This document shows positions 22,341-34,786 of a stretch of 64,000 nt of DNA, one piece after another. The translations under genes and the position numbers were made by a program. Positions within the stretch are counted from its first letter, which is position 1. Each line of letters starts with the position of its first letter. The DNA comes from Phylloscopus collybita. Lineage: Eukaryota > Chordata > Aves > Passeriformes > Phylloscopidae. Location of the stretch: the NCBI GenBank assembly GCA_027886175.1, contig JAJNNQ010000024.1, positions 25,337,001 through 25,401,000 of the forward strand. The letters run 5' to 3'. The notes under the pieces were generated by a model that saw only the letters and a list, made by a program, of their open reading frames with translations, was not told the DNA's origin and did no database searches.

Positions 22341-25300
22341 CTCATCATCATCATCCCCAAAGGGAGGAATTGTACCAGGTGAGTCTGGCCACTGATCCTG
22401 ACCAAACCTTTAAAACAGACTGGGAATCCCTAGGGCAAGTGGCAGCGAACAACCAAAATACCCACGCTAAATCAACCCATTCTCATGGTCTTCCACAGCA
22501 GGAAAAACATGCTTTGGTAAGTTGTTACTTACTGCCCTCACCTGTGAACACTGTGCTTCAGATTAAGCACCCCTGGGAATTGTTCAATACCAAACCAAGA
22601 TGGACATTTGAGCTATACTACACAACAAAATATCAGCAAGACAAGAGATGGAAATATACCTTTGTTTACACTTCAGTTGTAGCGTTGTATGAAATCTTCT
22701 ATGTTGTCTAAGTAGAGGATGACTTTTGTTTAAAAGGTCTTAGACGACTGATTTTAGAAGGTTCTAATGCTCTTGGTTTTCACCAGCTTCCAAGAAAGTT
22801 GTGAGTGCTTAGCACCTTATCATAATGATATGGAAAGCATCATGCATATTTAGATCTCCAAAATGTTAGTAAAAAAAAAAAAAGAAAAATTGACACTTTG
22901 GTTTAATAAATGAAATAGTAACAATAAACCAAAAGTACAGCTCCCTCATCTTTTCTGCATGTGTAGAAGTGTCTTTCTGGGTAGAAGACCAAGGCTGAGC
23001 TAGGAAAATGAGTAATTTCTAGCTGGGGTAATGTAAGAATAAAAAAAAAACTATTTGATCAAGGGAATGATATATTTTCCTTTCTCATATCAGTATGTGC
23101 TGCCAGATATGGAAAAGCTGTGACTCAAATCTGTAAATGCTTCTGAAAACACGATGGCTTGCAATAGAATGTGCAAGCCTTTACTTACAACCACCTCCTT
23201 AAAAAGAAGTAGAGAAGGCAAGATGGTCCAGGGGCTAGTGAGGCTTTGCAGAATTATCACAGAATTCCAGCAGCCCTGTGGTGAATTGCTACTCCAGTGC
23301 AGTTAGCCTGCCACAGCTACCTGGCACCACCAGCCTGATAGGTCACTGATGATCAACAGAGGAAAGAAAAGATCTTTTAAGCCCTCCATCCTGCCAACAA
23401 CCTGCCAAATTCCATACTCCCCACATTCCTGCACCCTAGAGAAAACCAGGATTACACAAGGCCTGTTTAGAACAAACTGCAAAGAAACAAGAACACATGG
23501 GCAGCATTCTCTAAAATCAGGGTGACTCATAGTGAACCCCAGGGCAAGTAAGTTTGTGTGAACACTTCTGACCAGTTGGAGGAGAACTTGGTTCTCCACA
23601 GGGCAGAAAAAGCATGAAAAAGTATAGCAGGAGACAATTAAAATGCACCACCACACTACAACAACACTGTGTTCTTTTAATGGGCCCATTCCTTCAACAG
23701 ATGTTTGAGCAGTGGGCTGCAGCCTGCTAGAGCTGAACCCACAGAAAACGGACATGTGCATTGTTCAGTTTTTGGAAAGTACTCTGTGGCCTTTCAGAGC
23801 TGCAGTACAAATGCAAGCCATACCTGATCCCAGCTCCCAGGAATGATTAAGAGCCAGTGCCAACATCTATTCCAATTCTGATTCACAGCTCTTGTCAGTA
23901 TAAATACAACTGTCCTTTTCTGTCATGGGGAAGGGTGAACTGCCTTACAAAAAAATGCAAACCAGCCTGATCTTTTACCCAGAACACTGCTGAGTAACTA
24001 ATCCTTTAACTATGCCAGCTCGGGAGGGAACAACAAAGGCAACAGGCATTTTCTTCTGGGAAGTGTTGCATATTTGGACTCTGAGTCTTCCTCAAATTTT
24101 AAAAATACTGATGGAATTTCTGAGCTCTTTATTACTAAATACATATAATGAACTTTTGAAAAGACTTTGCTGTGACATAGAATGCATTTTGGTAGAGCTA
24201 TGATGCTAAGGGGCAAAACATATCCTGTTCAAGACAGTTCTTAAATAAAACACAGTCCATTTTTGAAAATATAAATATTCAAAGGAATTCCTATCATTTT
24301 GGATACTTAGATAAAGTGAACTTCCTGAACTAAGCCATAAGAACTCAGACAAAGGTGAAATAGACAGATCTCCAGATGAAGAGTCTAGAGCTATCTTCAG
24401 AAAAGTTGGTCCCATCAGTCAGCTTTACCTTGGATTTCAAGAAGCCAGCATTAAATGTGGGATTTTATGCTCTGCTTTGATACTCACTCCATTGTAAGAT
24501 TTGGTAATTTTCTGCCTCCCTTTTCCCTTGGCACTAGGGAATAAATTCAGTTGTAAAATAAACTGTTGTTTTAAAATGACAGTATGTGACTGTCACAAGA
24601 AAAAAACCTGGATCTCTGCAACACAGCTCAGGAGGATAGAAGACCCAAGTTCCATCAGGCCTAAGACAGTCAATATCTGAGATGCTGAGAGCCTTAGCAT
24701 AAAGGTTGCGCTTCGAGTGAGCTTTCTTGCAACTTCTGTTCATATTTCTGAGAACTAGGAATCCTTTGGAAAACCAGAGAAAAGAAGGGCTCTAAAGAGA
24801 GCTTAAAGAAGTCTTGTTTGCTGCAGCTCTCCTGCTGGCCACTGAAGTTTAAATGCTCTCAGCCAAACCTTTAAAAATACTTATACACTGTGGATGTCCT
24901 GAGGGCCTTTTGTCCTTTTTATGTCTAATAGCAAGACAGATATACTGCAATAGGTACAGAACACCAGATCAGCATTCTTGCTGAGCAGATGGAGCACAGA
25001 TGGAGGATGCACCTGACCTCAATGCTAGAGCAAAAAGAATTGGTACGACTTAGAATCAGTCCTAGGCACTGGGATGTCAAATGTTGCTGCCACCCAGCTC
25101 TCTATCCACCTCTGCCACAACGCTACCTGAACTGCTCATGAAGCAGATTTTGAAGTGCTATGGCTCAGAATTCAAGGTAAAAAAACAAATGACAAGTGAT
25201 TATGGTTTTCTTGAAAATGTTTGGTAATAAACTGGTACAGTTCAGGGGTTGTTGCTTCAAAAGAATGTCAGATGTTTGTAGAGGTGGGATAGACCTTGGG

Positions 25301-25461
25301 CAGCATGGGCAGGTAAGTTTGCTTACCACACCAGTGCAAGCTGTCTGCACTCATGAGTCAAAACACACTTGGCTTTTCTGCCCACCTGAAGTGAGTATCT
25401 CCCCTTTTAACCCTAGTGACACAGCAGAAACTGTACAGCCAGAGAAACCTGGGCTTTCTTA
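22341..25461. other. unassigned non-coding DNA
   Basis: No gene recognised. The longest frame is 152 codons on minus (23303-23761), rich in Cys, Val and Phe, without a recognisable domain. The frame at 22274-22711 begins inside the CR1 fragment, which argues against it being a gene. Confidence 0.55.
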
Positions 25462-25491
25462 CTCCTCTCCCCTCCCCTCCCTCCCTCCCCT
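25462..25491. repeat. CCCTC-type pyrimidine tract
   Basis: Thirty bases of pure C/T built from CCTC and CCCTC units. It is a polypurine:polypyrimidine tract capable of triplex formation. Confidence 0.85.
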
Positions 25492-27616
25492 GCAAATGGC
25501 CTCAGACTCTGGGGTCATTCTATTCACCTCTTTAGGTACCTGTATAGTCCACACTTCTCCACTTCGGCAACAATTGTTTTTAAAGTACCCTTTATAAATA
25601 GAGAGATATATGTACAGGTGGGAAACGGTGGCACAGAAAAACTAAACCTGAGGTTTTCAATGGTATTTTGATTCCTATTTTCTAGGGACTGAAACCAACT
25701 TTATCATCCACTTCATCTGCTAAGAAGAGTGGAAGCTCAATTACCTGACTATCATGCAAAAACACTAATAATTATCTGGCCAGTAAAAGGCTCAGATTAT
25801 GTAAGCATTTTTCATTGGAATAAACCGGCTACAAAGGAAACAACCCAACTTGAGATAAATGGAAATTATTCTGTATCCTAAACCAAAACAAAAATTACTG
25901 AACTTGAAGCTTTAAGCGGTGCTTGGACTCCAATCTGCTTATTCTGAAGTGCAAGCACAGGCCTCAGTGTCATTTCCACTATCACTTTCTTGTTTTCCTC
26001 TCTCTGCACCACATACCATACGACGGAACATATCATGAAACTGAGTATCATCTGGGTGCATACAACTAGGACGACTTGAGATTTTTCCAATAGAACATAT
26101 GGCCATTGGAAGATGCTGATTTATCAAAAGTGAGGCACTGAAAATACAACAATTTCAATGAAATTTTGTTTAGAGAAAAAAAATTGAATGATCTGCTACA
26201 ATCAAGTCAATATTGCATCTCAATATTGCACCTTCTAGAGGGTTTTTTATTCAGATGGAATTGCACAATTGAAATTCAAAATAAAATTAGAAGTCAGAAC
26301 AAATGTAGGAAGTTTGTAATGGACTATCAATTAATTTTTTGGAGCAAAACCAGGGGCACTTATGCCAGAAAAGGAAGAAAACACACACCAACCCGCCCTC
26401 CCCCTGAACCAACCCACAGAATCCTACAGTGCTCTTAAAACCTGAAAATGAATTCTGTCTGCTCACCTCTCGTTCTGTGCACATGCTAAAAGAAATAAAA
26501 ATCTGTTCAGCTTTGTTATGCAGATGAGAGTGGGATACTTGGAGACAGGTCTGTATTTCCTAAATGCCACGGAGCTGCAATGTCTCAGACCATCTTGGGA
26601 GTGGCAAGTGGAGGAAGTAACAGGGAGGAAATACTGCGGCATATAGGATCTGCTGCCTAAATGCTACATAAATAAACTTAAGCACTGTCAGTGAAGTCTG
26701 TTGAAGTCCAAGGGTTACAACAATTTCTGCAGTGGCACTGGTTTCTCCGTGGGCCAGGACAACAAGGTCCATTGCAGGAGGTGATAATTGGGCAGAGGTT
26801 CCACAGTCCCTCTGATCTTTTGCCTGACACTACGAGACTGGGTCTGCAAAAGTCTTGTCTGAAGTACACAACCAGAGGATTACACTTTGCCTCCTGAAGC
26901 AGATCTCAGCAAGGCCCAGGCTGTGATGTGCTGCTGTGGGTCAGGGCCAGCCAGGTCTGTGCTTCCCAAAGTGCTGCTACTGAGCCCACGGCTCTACGCA
27001 GTTAGCACAAGGATCAAGGTAAGTATTTCCAAGCATGGAAGCATGGCAAATCCCATACAGCAACATAATCTGAGGTTAAACTCCCCTAACTAACTCTCAA
27101 ATCTCCGTCCTGATAATGTGCTAAGCCTCCAGCCCTGCATTTGTCTAAGCAGTATGGCTCTTGGAGAAGAAACATTGCGTTCTGCTCTGACTCCGTGGGG
27201 GACAGAACCACCATTCCCACAGCAATCAGAAAATGAGAGACATATGAGGACATAGTTCAGGCCTGAGAAAACCTTACCCTAATTGCTGATTACTAAAGTA
27301 CCATAATGTGCTAGAGAAGAAAGGATTCCTGAGAACATCAGGACAGGACATTAGCAGATTAATATTAATCTCTAGAGTTCCAGATTCATTTCCTGTCCAT
27401 GCTAATGTCCTTTTGATTACTGCAGAAAACAATCACACAAAAAAGTTCAATTACAAACATGAGAAGAGACTTAAAATATTAACATTTTTGGAGCTTTCAA
27501 CCAAATACGTGTAATTAAATGAAAACCTAGGCTAATGCAATGTTAAAGTTGAGATTTTAATTGTGCAAAGGTCATGGAGTTTAGCATCTAAGTTCATCGG
27601 TACATTTAATCATACC
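25492..27616. other. unassigned non-coding DNA
   Basis: Unique-looking sequence; no gene, RNA or mobile element recognised. All open frames are at most 90 codons. Confidence 0.55.
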
Positions 27617-27680
27617 GGGCCAAATTCTGCTCTCAGTGACACTGGCATAAACTTACGGTGTCTTGACTTTAGTAAGTAAG
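27617..27680 (+). repeat. old dispersed repeat, copy B
   Basis: Begins GGGCCAAATTCTGCTCTCAG, followed by GACACTGGCATAAAC and a TTGACTTTAGTAAG-like end. It aligns with copies at 5983 and 48192 over the first 19 bases and in the order of the later words. The family is unassigned. Confidence 0.5.
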
Positions 27681-27839
27681 GGTGGCTATATTTTCATGCT
27701 ATATCAGTGTCCATAAACGTTAGAACTTCCTCACAATGTATGCAACACACAAAGCATTACGTGTGTACTAAAAGGCATGGTGTAGACATGAGACAAAGCA
27801 TAGTTGAACTTAATTACATTGTCTATGCAGGAGTTCAAT

Positions 27840-27875
27840 AAAAAAAAAAAAAGAAGAAGAAGAAGAAAAAAAAAA
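27840..27875. repeat. A-rich tract with (GAA)n
   Basis: A run of A broken by four to five GAA triplets, then A again. Pure purine for 36 bases. It gives an artificial Lys/Arg-rich stretch in the overlapping frame at 27804-28052. Confidence 0.9.
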
Positions 27876-30800
27876 GCACTGCCTTTTCAATTGCACAAGA
27901 CTTTATCACTTGTCAAATTATTGCACATTGTCCAGGACAGCATGATGAAAAATTGTATCCCATGCCTGCAAGACAGCAGAAGTATATTCAGTGTACTGTT
28001 GCACAAGCAATATCTGAATCTTCGCACTGAGTTAGCATCATTGCACAACTAAAGACCTATATTCAAAAGACGGCCTCATTTTGTCTGTCTCCCCTTGCAC
28101 TGTGTAGTCAGACTTGCATATGCAGTGCCAGCTATCCGCCAGAACCACAAGTCACTGAGCTGTTGTTTTCCTGCAGAGAACAATGTGCTGAGCTCCAAAA
28201 GCTTTTGCACCCATAAACAGTCCTGTTTGTGAGCTCAGTGCAGCAAACAAGTGTGCCTGCCTGCACAAAACTGCATGGGAACAAACCTTGCTTGAAGCCT
28301 GTCTAAAAATCTGGTTTAGAACGTCCTCATTCTCTTTTAAAAGACAACATAATTTAAATCAGGAGAAAACAGAATAATAATGTACTTTATTGGAATAAGT
28401 AGGTCATCAAAAAATAAATGCGCCTACGTTTATTGGAACGTCTAGCCCTCATAAATGGCTTAATGGATTTTTTTCAACCTTACTGAAACATTATTCACCT
28501 CTGAGCTTAGAACAAGCTTGAGAAATTTCAGCCAAAAAGGTTATTGTTTCAGAAAGTTATAAACCACCAAAGATAGGGGGCTTGCAATAAAAGTGCTGTC
28601 TCAACCATAACTACAATAAAGACAGCTAATGAATAAATGTGGTCTGGCAAGAACAAATAAAATATGAAAAGTCTAATGTGGCCTGCACAAAATGCAGGAA
28701 GGTAATTGAGTGAGTAAATGCCAAATGGAGGATGATCCTGTCTTCTGAAGAATTCATTTCAGTGCAGGATTCAGTGAAGGACCTCAGGACCCAAAAGCAA
28801 GACAGCTACATTTTGGAAGTGAAGGAAAACCTCTCCTCGTTTATTAACAGCACCTGTCTCCAAAGCCTGCAAGCAATAATGATGCATCAAAGATCACATA
28901 TGAGAACTCCCTGTACTGGTTATGTCTAGCTGAATTGCTGACAAGACCCTACCTTCTCTCTCTTCCACAGCTTCCTGTGCTAAAACACCACCAACACCCA
29001 GATACTTTTCCCAGACACAGCTCCTTCTGTGGCAACCCTCAAACCTAACTCCTGTCTTAGTCATCTTGGGTATCTGCAGTACAATTATGTGTACACATCA
29101 CATCCTTGTGCTCTAGAACTCTACAGACAGACAGACTCTTTCCACTGCTTTCCAACAGCTTTATCATCTTATGACACAGTCTCAAGTGCCTGTTTATATA
29201 CATGCATGTGCAGTCTCAAAAATCCCAAACAAAAGGGTACAGTTATTTTAAACTGGATTTCAGCTTCCACCATAAAAAATCAGAAGGTGTGCATTCCCTA
29301 GTGCCATCTAGATACCACCAAAATTTTCCTCTACCAATCCTTCTTGAAAAATATAGTGTAGAAATCTTGGGAGAAAAGCTCATCTTACATCACTTGCACT
29401 CAAGATATGTAGACGGAAAAGTACAAGAAAATCTTCAATATGACCATTGATTCTGCCTTGAAATCCAGCCACATCCATACCTCAGCGTGACCTTTTTTGG
29501 TTCAGCTGTGGAATGTGGTACTTCAATTAAAACGTCGTTCTCCATGTCCTAAGGCGTCATTTGAGGAAGATTTGGCAACTGAGAGAGGTGTTGTTTATTC
29601 CTCAGCTGCCTGGATGTTATAAACTTCTCCACCAAAATAAACTAACAAAATCAAACAAATTCCCAACTGTGATAAACTAGAACAAATTGCTCAACTTGTG
29701 ACATTGTGAGTGAATAGGAACTAGAACTCCATTTCACAGCTGATATTTATACCTTCCAGGTAGGGAGGTCATGGGAGAACTTGAATGAGGAAAAGATGGG
29801 GGAGTGCTTGTATTACCTCACAACCTTTACAAGAAAGATGCTGTCAAGGATGCTGGCCCAACATTTCTTTAGACCATTCTGCTGAACTTATATTGCAGAA
29901 AAAGGGAAGAAAGTACAAAACAATATAACCCACAACTGCCTTAACAAGTGTGAACAGTGCCACAGTAATTTAAAGCTTTAGTTCAGTCAAGGTCTTCCTC
30001 AATTCCTACAGGTAAGCAGCCTTTTGCAGGTGTTTTACCAGCTAAAATCCCACAAATGTTTCATTCTATAATTCACTCTGCCATACACTTTGTATAGAAC
30101 ACCACCTTCATCTCTGAAAAACGTGCATTGGCAGTTGTCAGAGAACTGAACTAACTCTGTCAAAGTCTAGGAAGAAATGTAATTTAATGCTTGTGTTGCA
30201 AATGTACTTTTTCAATTAAAAGGTTCCCAAAACCTATTTCTTGCTATTTCTGGGAGTTCTGAATTGACAATCTGATTTAAGACACAGTGAACTTGGTGGG
30301 AATTTCTCTATTAACCCACTGTTTTTTAATGTGGTACTTCTGGAAAATACCAGTAAATAAAAAAGATATATATGAAATCATGGCATGTTATTTCATCTTT
30401 TAACTGTTCCTTATAGCATGCCATCTAAAGCACTTCCAAAACACTTTCCAAATTATGAAAACTCCCAAATTCTTGCAAAATGTCAAGTGTGTTGAATTCC
30501 TCCTTGTGTAACTGCAAGTATTCTATTGCTATTTGACAGAGCTACTTTGCTGGAAAATCTCTGTATTTTTGCTTCAGTAACTAGAGTAAGGGTATCTATG
30601 GCTTTGCAATTTTTAGATTCAGGTTTGTCTCAGGTTTTTTTTAGATATTTTACAATTCAAAAATCCCAAAGAATGAGATCTGTTATAAGGAGTGACATTT
30701 CCATTTGATTTGGTTTAAAAAGCTGTGTTTGAAACTTTAGAACACCAACACCCCTATAGAAATAGTCAACCACACACAGGGATTAAGCTCTTGCTTTCAT

Positions 30801-33001
30801 GAATTATCACAAACAAAGGGCTGGATATTTTGCAAGTATAACTTAGCATGTTTCAACTAAGATCTAAATAATCATACTGCTTTTACAACATCTAAAAATG
30901 TGGCCAGACATTCTTTTGGCTAGTCGATATGCTATTTCAACAGCTTGGTGTTCTATCATTTCCTTCTTGCTTGATACTTAGAGCCATCTTTTCTCTATCA
31001 GTGTCACTAAATGTACCATTTGGAAGCACGTAACAGTCAAAACACAGCATAAAGGAGAGCTTTTCTCTCTGCCTGGACTGGTGACGTAGGTATCTTCTTC
31101 TGAGAGGCTGTTTATCAAGCCAAGCTATGCTGACTGTTGAATGGCTCAAGTTCACATTGCAGCTGATTTGTCTGCTCAGTATTTCAGTGTGAACGTGAAG
31201 CCCACAGCAAGCCTGCCATCCTTCAGATCCATCTCATCCCTGCTCAGCAAGCACAGCTCAATGACAACACTGTGGCTTTCAGTGCAATGCTCATTGTACA
31301 GGCTTTCTCTACTCTTTGCAAAGCCGGTTCAAATTCCATGTTTCTCTAGTTCCCTCTTATTTATGCCCTCTTCTCAATACTTTTGTGCTTCCTGGTACTT
31401 TGAAAGAAGCAGGCCATATCACATCCTCACATGCCTCATACAGGAGAAGCCTAGAGGGCACTCACAACTCGGGTGGGCGAGCTGGCAAGCCTTGGAGGTG
31501 GCAACGAAGATCTTTAGAGAAATTTTTATAATCAAACATAACAGCAGGCAGCGACCAGAATTTTAAAAGGCACCCAGTGCCAAAGGAACAACCCTAACCT
31601 GCTAACATACTCTTGAAAGTTACCTTCAGGCAATCACTGACATCTTTAAACATCTAAACGCTTTTGATAATCTGGCATCCAATAATTAGATCCCTCCATT
31701 GCAGAGTTCCTGGAGATGGGAAAAGTGACAACAGCGTGCATGTGTTGCCAAATGCAACACACAAAACCCTGCTGTAAGGGCTGACATTTATCTCTCATCC
31801 TGAATATCAAGGTATGATCCAGAGAGGCTACACTGTCCATCACGCAGCAATCCACTGTCTGGTTCTAGGTACCAGATCATCCCTGCCTGCTATGGAAATA
31901 ACTGCAATCTATTTCTTTTCTGTATGAAGTGAGGGTGTTTGTGAAGCTCCAGACATCATTTGCCCAAGGCAAAATTTCCATTTACTTCACGGGTTCAGAA
32001 AGTATTGTTCGTTTACTTGAGTATTGTTCATTTGCTTTATTATAAGCGTTTGTTCCAGATTCAGAATGTAGCAAATCTAAGAATTAGGAAATATGCCTAG
32101 TCAGTCAGATGTCTGGGTGCCACCAAAAATCAGGATGGCAGACCATTCTGTATCCCTGTTTTACAGGCAAAATCACTGTTCAGGAAATTGTTTCCTTTAG
32201 CAAATGATGGCTGCAATTTGAAGGATCAAGCAAAAAATAAAACAAAAAAAGGAAGAAAGCCTAAAAACAATGATTAGTTCAGATAAGCAAATGGTTAAAC
32301 CCAGTCAGAAATCGGGGTTGCTCTCCAGCTTAATTTGATTTTGCTCTCTAAAAAGGAGCACCAGGCTCTTCTCTTACAGAGAGCTAAATACCAGCTATTC
32401 CTGAAGCGTTATGAGAGTGGAGAAAGGATTCAGGAGAGCTTTCTTCTCTGAACCTCTTTATTTATCTGACTGGGATCAGGTATAACACTGTCATCAGCAC
32501 TTGCTCAGCTCCAAAGTCCTGGGTGCATCGTGCCCACTGGCATCTCCAGACTCCCAAGGGGGATGACTGTCTGTTGAAGAGCAGTGCCAGCCTCCTCCTA
32601 TTCCCCCATTCCTGCTGGCACCCTGAGGCAAGCATCTGGGAATGTACGCTGCCCCTCTCTGAAGCAGGTGCAAAGAATGGTAGTCAGCGTGTTTGCTCCC
32701 CATGAGCCTGCTGCAGGCAGACAGAAAAGCCTGGAAATCCCTCCAGTAACCCTCCCGGGGGAGAATGAGAATTTAGCCAAGTGCACTTAAGACCAAAATT
32801 GTTGCAGAAAGGAGACACATACACTTGTTAAAATCCGTCTGTAACGCTCCCTCCCATCCTCCCCTTACTGTGGACCGATCTGGATTTCTAAAGAGTATAA
32901 TTATGTCTTGCACAATGATTATGAGCTTTGGGAGCTCTCAGAGAAAATTTCCTCACTGCACATGTGGCCATTGGCTGACATACCAAACACATATCACTCT
33001 A
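27876..33001. other. unassigned non-coding DNA
   Basis: More than 5 kb with no recognised coding exon. The AT-rich block at about 28340-28700 (many TTTATTGG, TAATGAATAAAT-type words) looks like conserved non-coding DNA, by impression only. A 19-bp near-perfect tandem duplication lies at 32001-32038 (copies 32001-32019 and 32020-32038, three mismatches). The 141-codon plus frame at 31141-31566 has no recognisable domain. Confidence 0.5.
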
Positions 33002-33022
33002 TTTTTTTTTTTTTTTTTTTTT
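33002..33022. repeat. 21-base poly-T run
   Basis: An uninterrupted run of 21 T. Confidence 0.9.
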
Positions 33023-33703
33023 AACTCTTCATTTTGCTGAGGGAAAGAGGCCAAAGAAAAAAGACAGACACCCAAGGCCAGGGCCAGGTTCTGCACTAAC
33101 CTGATGTGTCCTGAAAGCCAAAGGAAAGAGCCATTAGAATGGCTTTTGTTTCCAAACACTCCTGTTCCTCTATCTGCCTTCCTTCTACCAGCAGAAGGAC
33201 ATCTGATCTTTATCTGTACATTACCAACTGACCGTATACCAAGGATTATTGACAGATTCTTGATCTACCCCACTTATTTAATGTTTTCCTTTAACAGACA
33301 TACAAAATAGATGCTGTCTTCCCTAAGGCAGATGCTTGAAATTCACTGTAAGCCCATGCAGTGACATCAAGGTTTACAATAATTGTTAAGCTACCTGGAA
33401 GCTTTAAAAAACCCCACTGACTGACAAAATGCTAACAGCAAAAATTACTGTAATACACTATCCTCCTCTCTGAATGCATCACTGATGGGCTGGACATGAA
33501 CTTTGTCAATGGGAGATGTCTTTGTACTGAGTACAATTAATGTTTTTATTAAAAAAAATCTTTCCTGAATGAGAGAACACATTGTCCACTCATGTGAAAA
33601 TGGCACCGCTATTTATCACAAATGATACAGCCAGTCAAGAATAAAAGAAATTATTTCACCTGCAAGCTGTGAAAATTTCAAGGCATGGAAAGAATAGCAT
33701 GAG
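33023..33703. other. unassigned non-coding DNA
   Basis: Nothing recognised; only short chance frames. Confidence 0.55.
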
Positions 33704-34150
33704 TCAGCTTGCACGGCTGAGGGTAATGGGCATCATCTTTTTCCCATCCCAGTCACCATCTTTCCCATTTCCAAAGGGCTTCCAAAGATGAAAATGAACT
33801 TGACAATCATTCTGCAAGGCAAACTGATCCTGATTCTTCCAGTCACTCTGTAATTCACCGCAGATGGCAAGAGTGAGATGTTTACTGGCTGGCAGGTAAT
33901 GAGCCTCGTTGTAGATAATAGTGATGGACGGGCAATCTCGCCTGCTGACAAGGAGGCAACTCAACATGGGCACATGGCATTCATCCATGACTTCATGGAA
34001 AAGGATAGCTGTGACAATGTACACAGGTTGTGAACTACCCTCCTCTGTTAATGTTGGCATGCAGCTACACTTCAGCCTTTCCAGTTCACATTTAAGTAGT
34101 ATAGAATTGATCCTGATTGTCCATGAAAGTAGAACAGTCAGATTTGTGAC
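33704..34150 (-). other. unassigned open frame, possible exon or gene relic
   Basis: An open reading frame of 148 codons plus stop on the minus strand; the first Met is at 34060. The predicted product is rich in Cys, Trp, His and Met and has no homopolymer or compositional bias, unlike the GC-rich frames elsewhere. The upstream stop TAG at 34151-34153 sits where an acceptor-like ACATTAG/GTC would open the frame in phase, with a TTTCTTCTTA tract about 20 bases further up. A weak donor-like GATG/GTGACT lies at 33751-33760. I do not recognise the protein. It could equally be a chance frame. Confidence 0.2.
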
Positions 34151-34333
34151 CTAATGTTTACGCTTCTATAAGAAGAAACTTGATCTGTTTAAACATCTAG
34201 ATATTCCCTCTTTCCAGGTAATGCCATTCATCACAGCTGTCAGTGCTTCTTTCAAAGAGAAATGACCCTCAGGCGTAGTATAAAGCTCTGTGGAAGAACT
34301 ACGCACACCTTTGCCAAAAGAACAAATAGCTCC

Positions 34334-34350
34334 TTTTTTTTTTTTTTTTT
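34334..34350. repeat. 17-base poly-T run
   Basis: An uninterrupted run of 17 T. Confidence 0.85.
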
Positions 34351-34762
34351 CCACTGGGCTTGTATACACTTCATGAAAGGCCTACACACACTGAATTACA
34401 AATCAGTATTTCCATTTCCCCACCCCCATATAAAGCAACTTGTATTAAGACCTACACACTGCCCTGTTTTTTTTTTAATCTCAGACATAAGGGTAGTGGA
34501 TTTGGACAAGCTCAGCCATTTGATGAGATATACTTAAGCAGCTGGTTCCAAGGGAAAATCAGAGTAATTCGGAAATGCAACAGAAGATAACAGAAAAGCT
34601 CTAACTCTGTTTCTCCTCTCCTTGTAACTTTATGAAGTAAAAATAAAAAAAGAATACATTCAACCAAGTACCACTGATGTCTTTTGTTTCACCAGCATAT
34701 ATTCCTCCTGAAGAAAGTGGGTATGGCTGATATTCCTAAAATATACATTTTAAAAATGCATC
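34351..34762. other. unassigned non-coding DNA
   Basis: Nothing recognised; AT-rich, with short chance frames only. Confidence 0.55.
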
Positions 34763-34786
34763 TGTTTACATACCTATATGTAAACA
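34763..34786. promoter_or_regulatory. perfect forkhead-type palindrome
   Basis: TGTTTACATA (34763-34772) and its exact complement TATGTAAACA (34777-34786) are separated by CCTA. Each arm holds the forkhead consensus TGTTTAC in opposite orientation. It could act as a paired binding site in DNA or as a 10-bp hairpin with a 4-base loop in RNA. Function is inference. Confidence 0.45.

Noticed and set aside
22274..22711. 145-codon plus-strand frame
   Set aside because: Begins inside a CR1 fragment and has no reverse transcriptase or other recognisable motif.
23303..23761. 152-codon minus-strand frame rich in Cys/Val/Phe
   Set aside because: No recognisable membrane-protein family or domain; composition alone is not evidence.
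34763..34786. Match to a miR-30-type TGTAAACA seed
   Set aside because: Bases after the seed do not fit miR-30 and the hairpin is far too short for a precursor.
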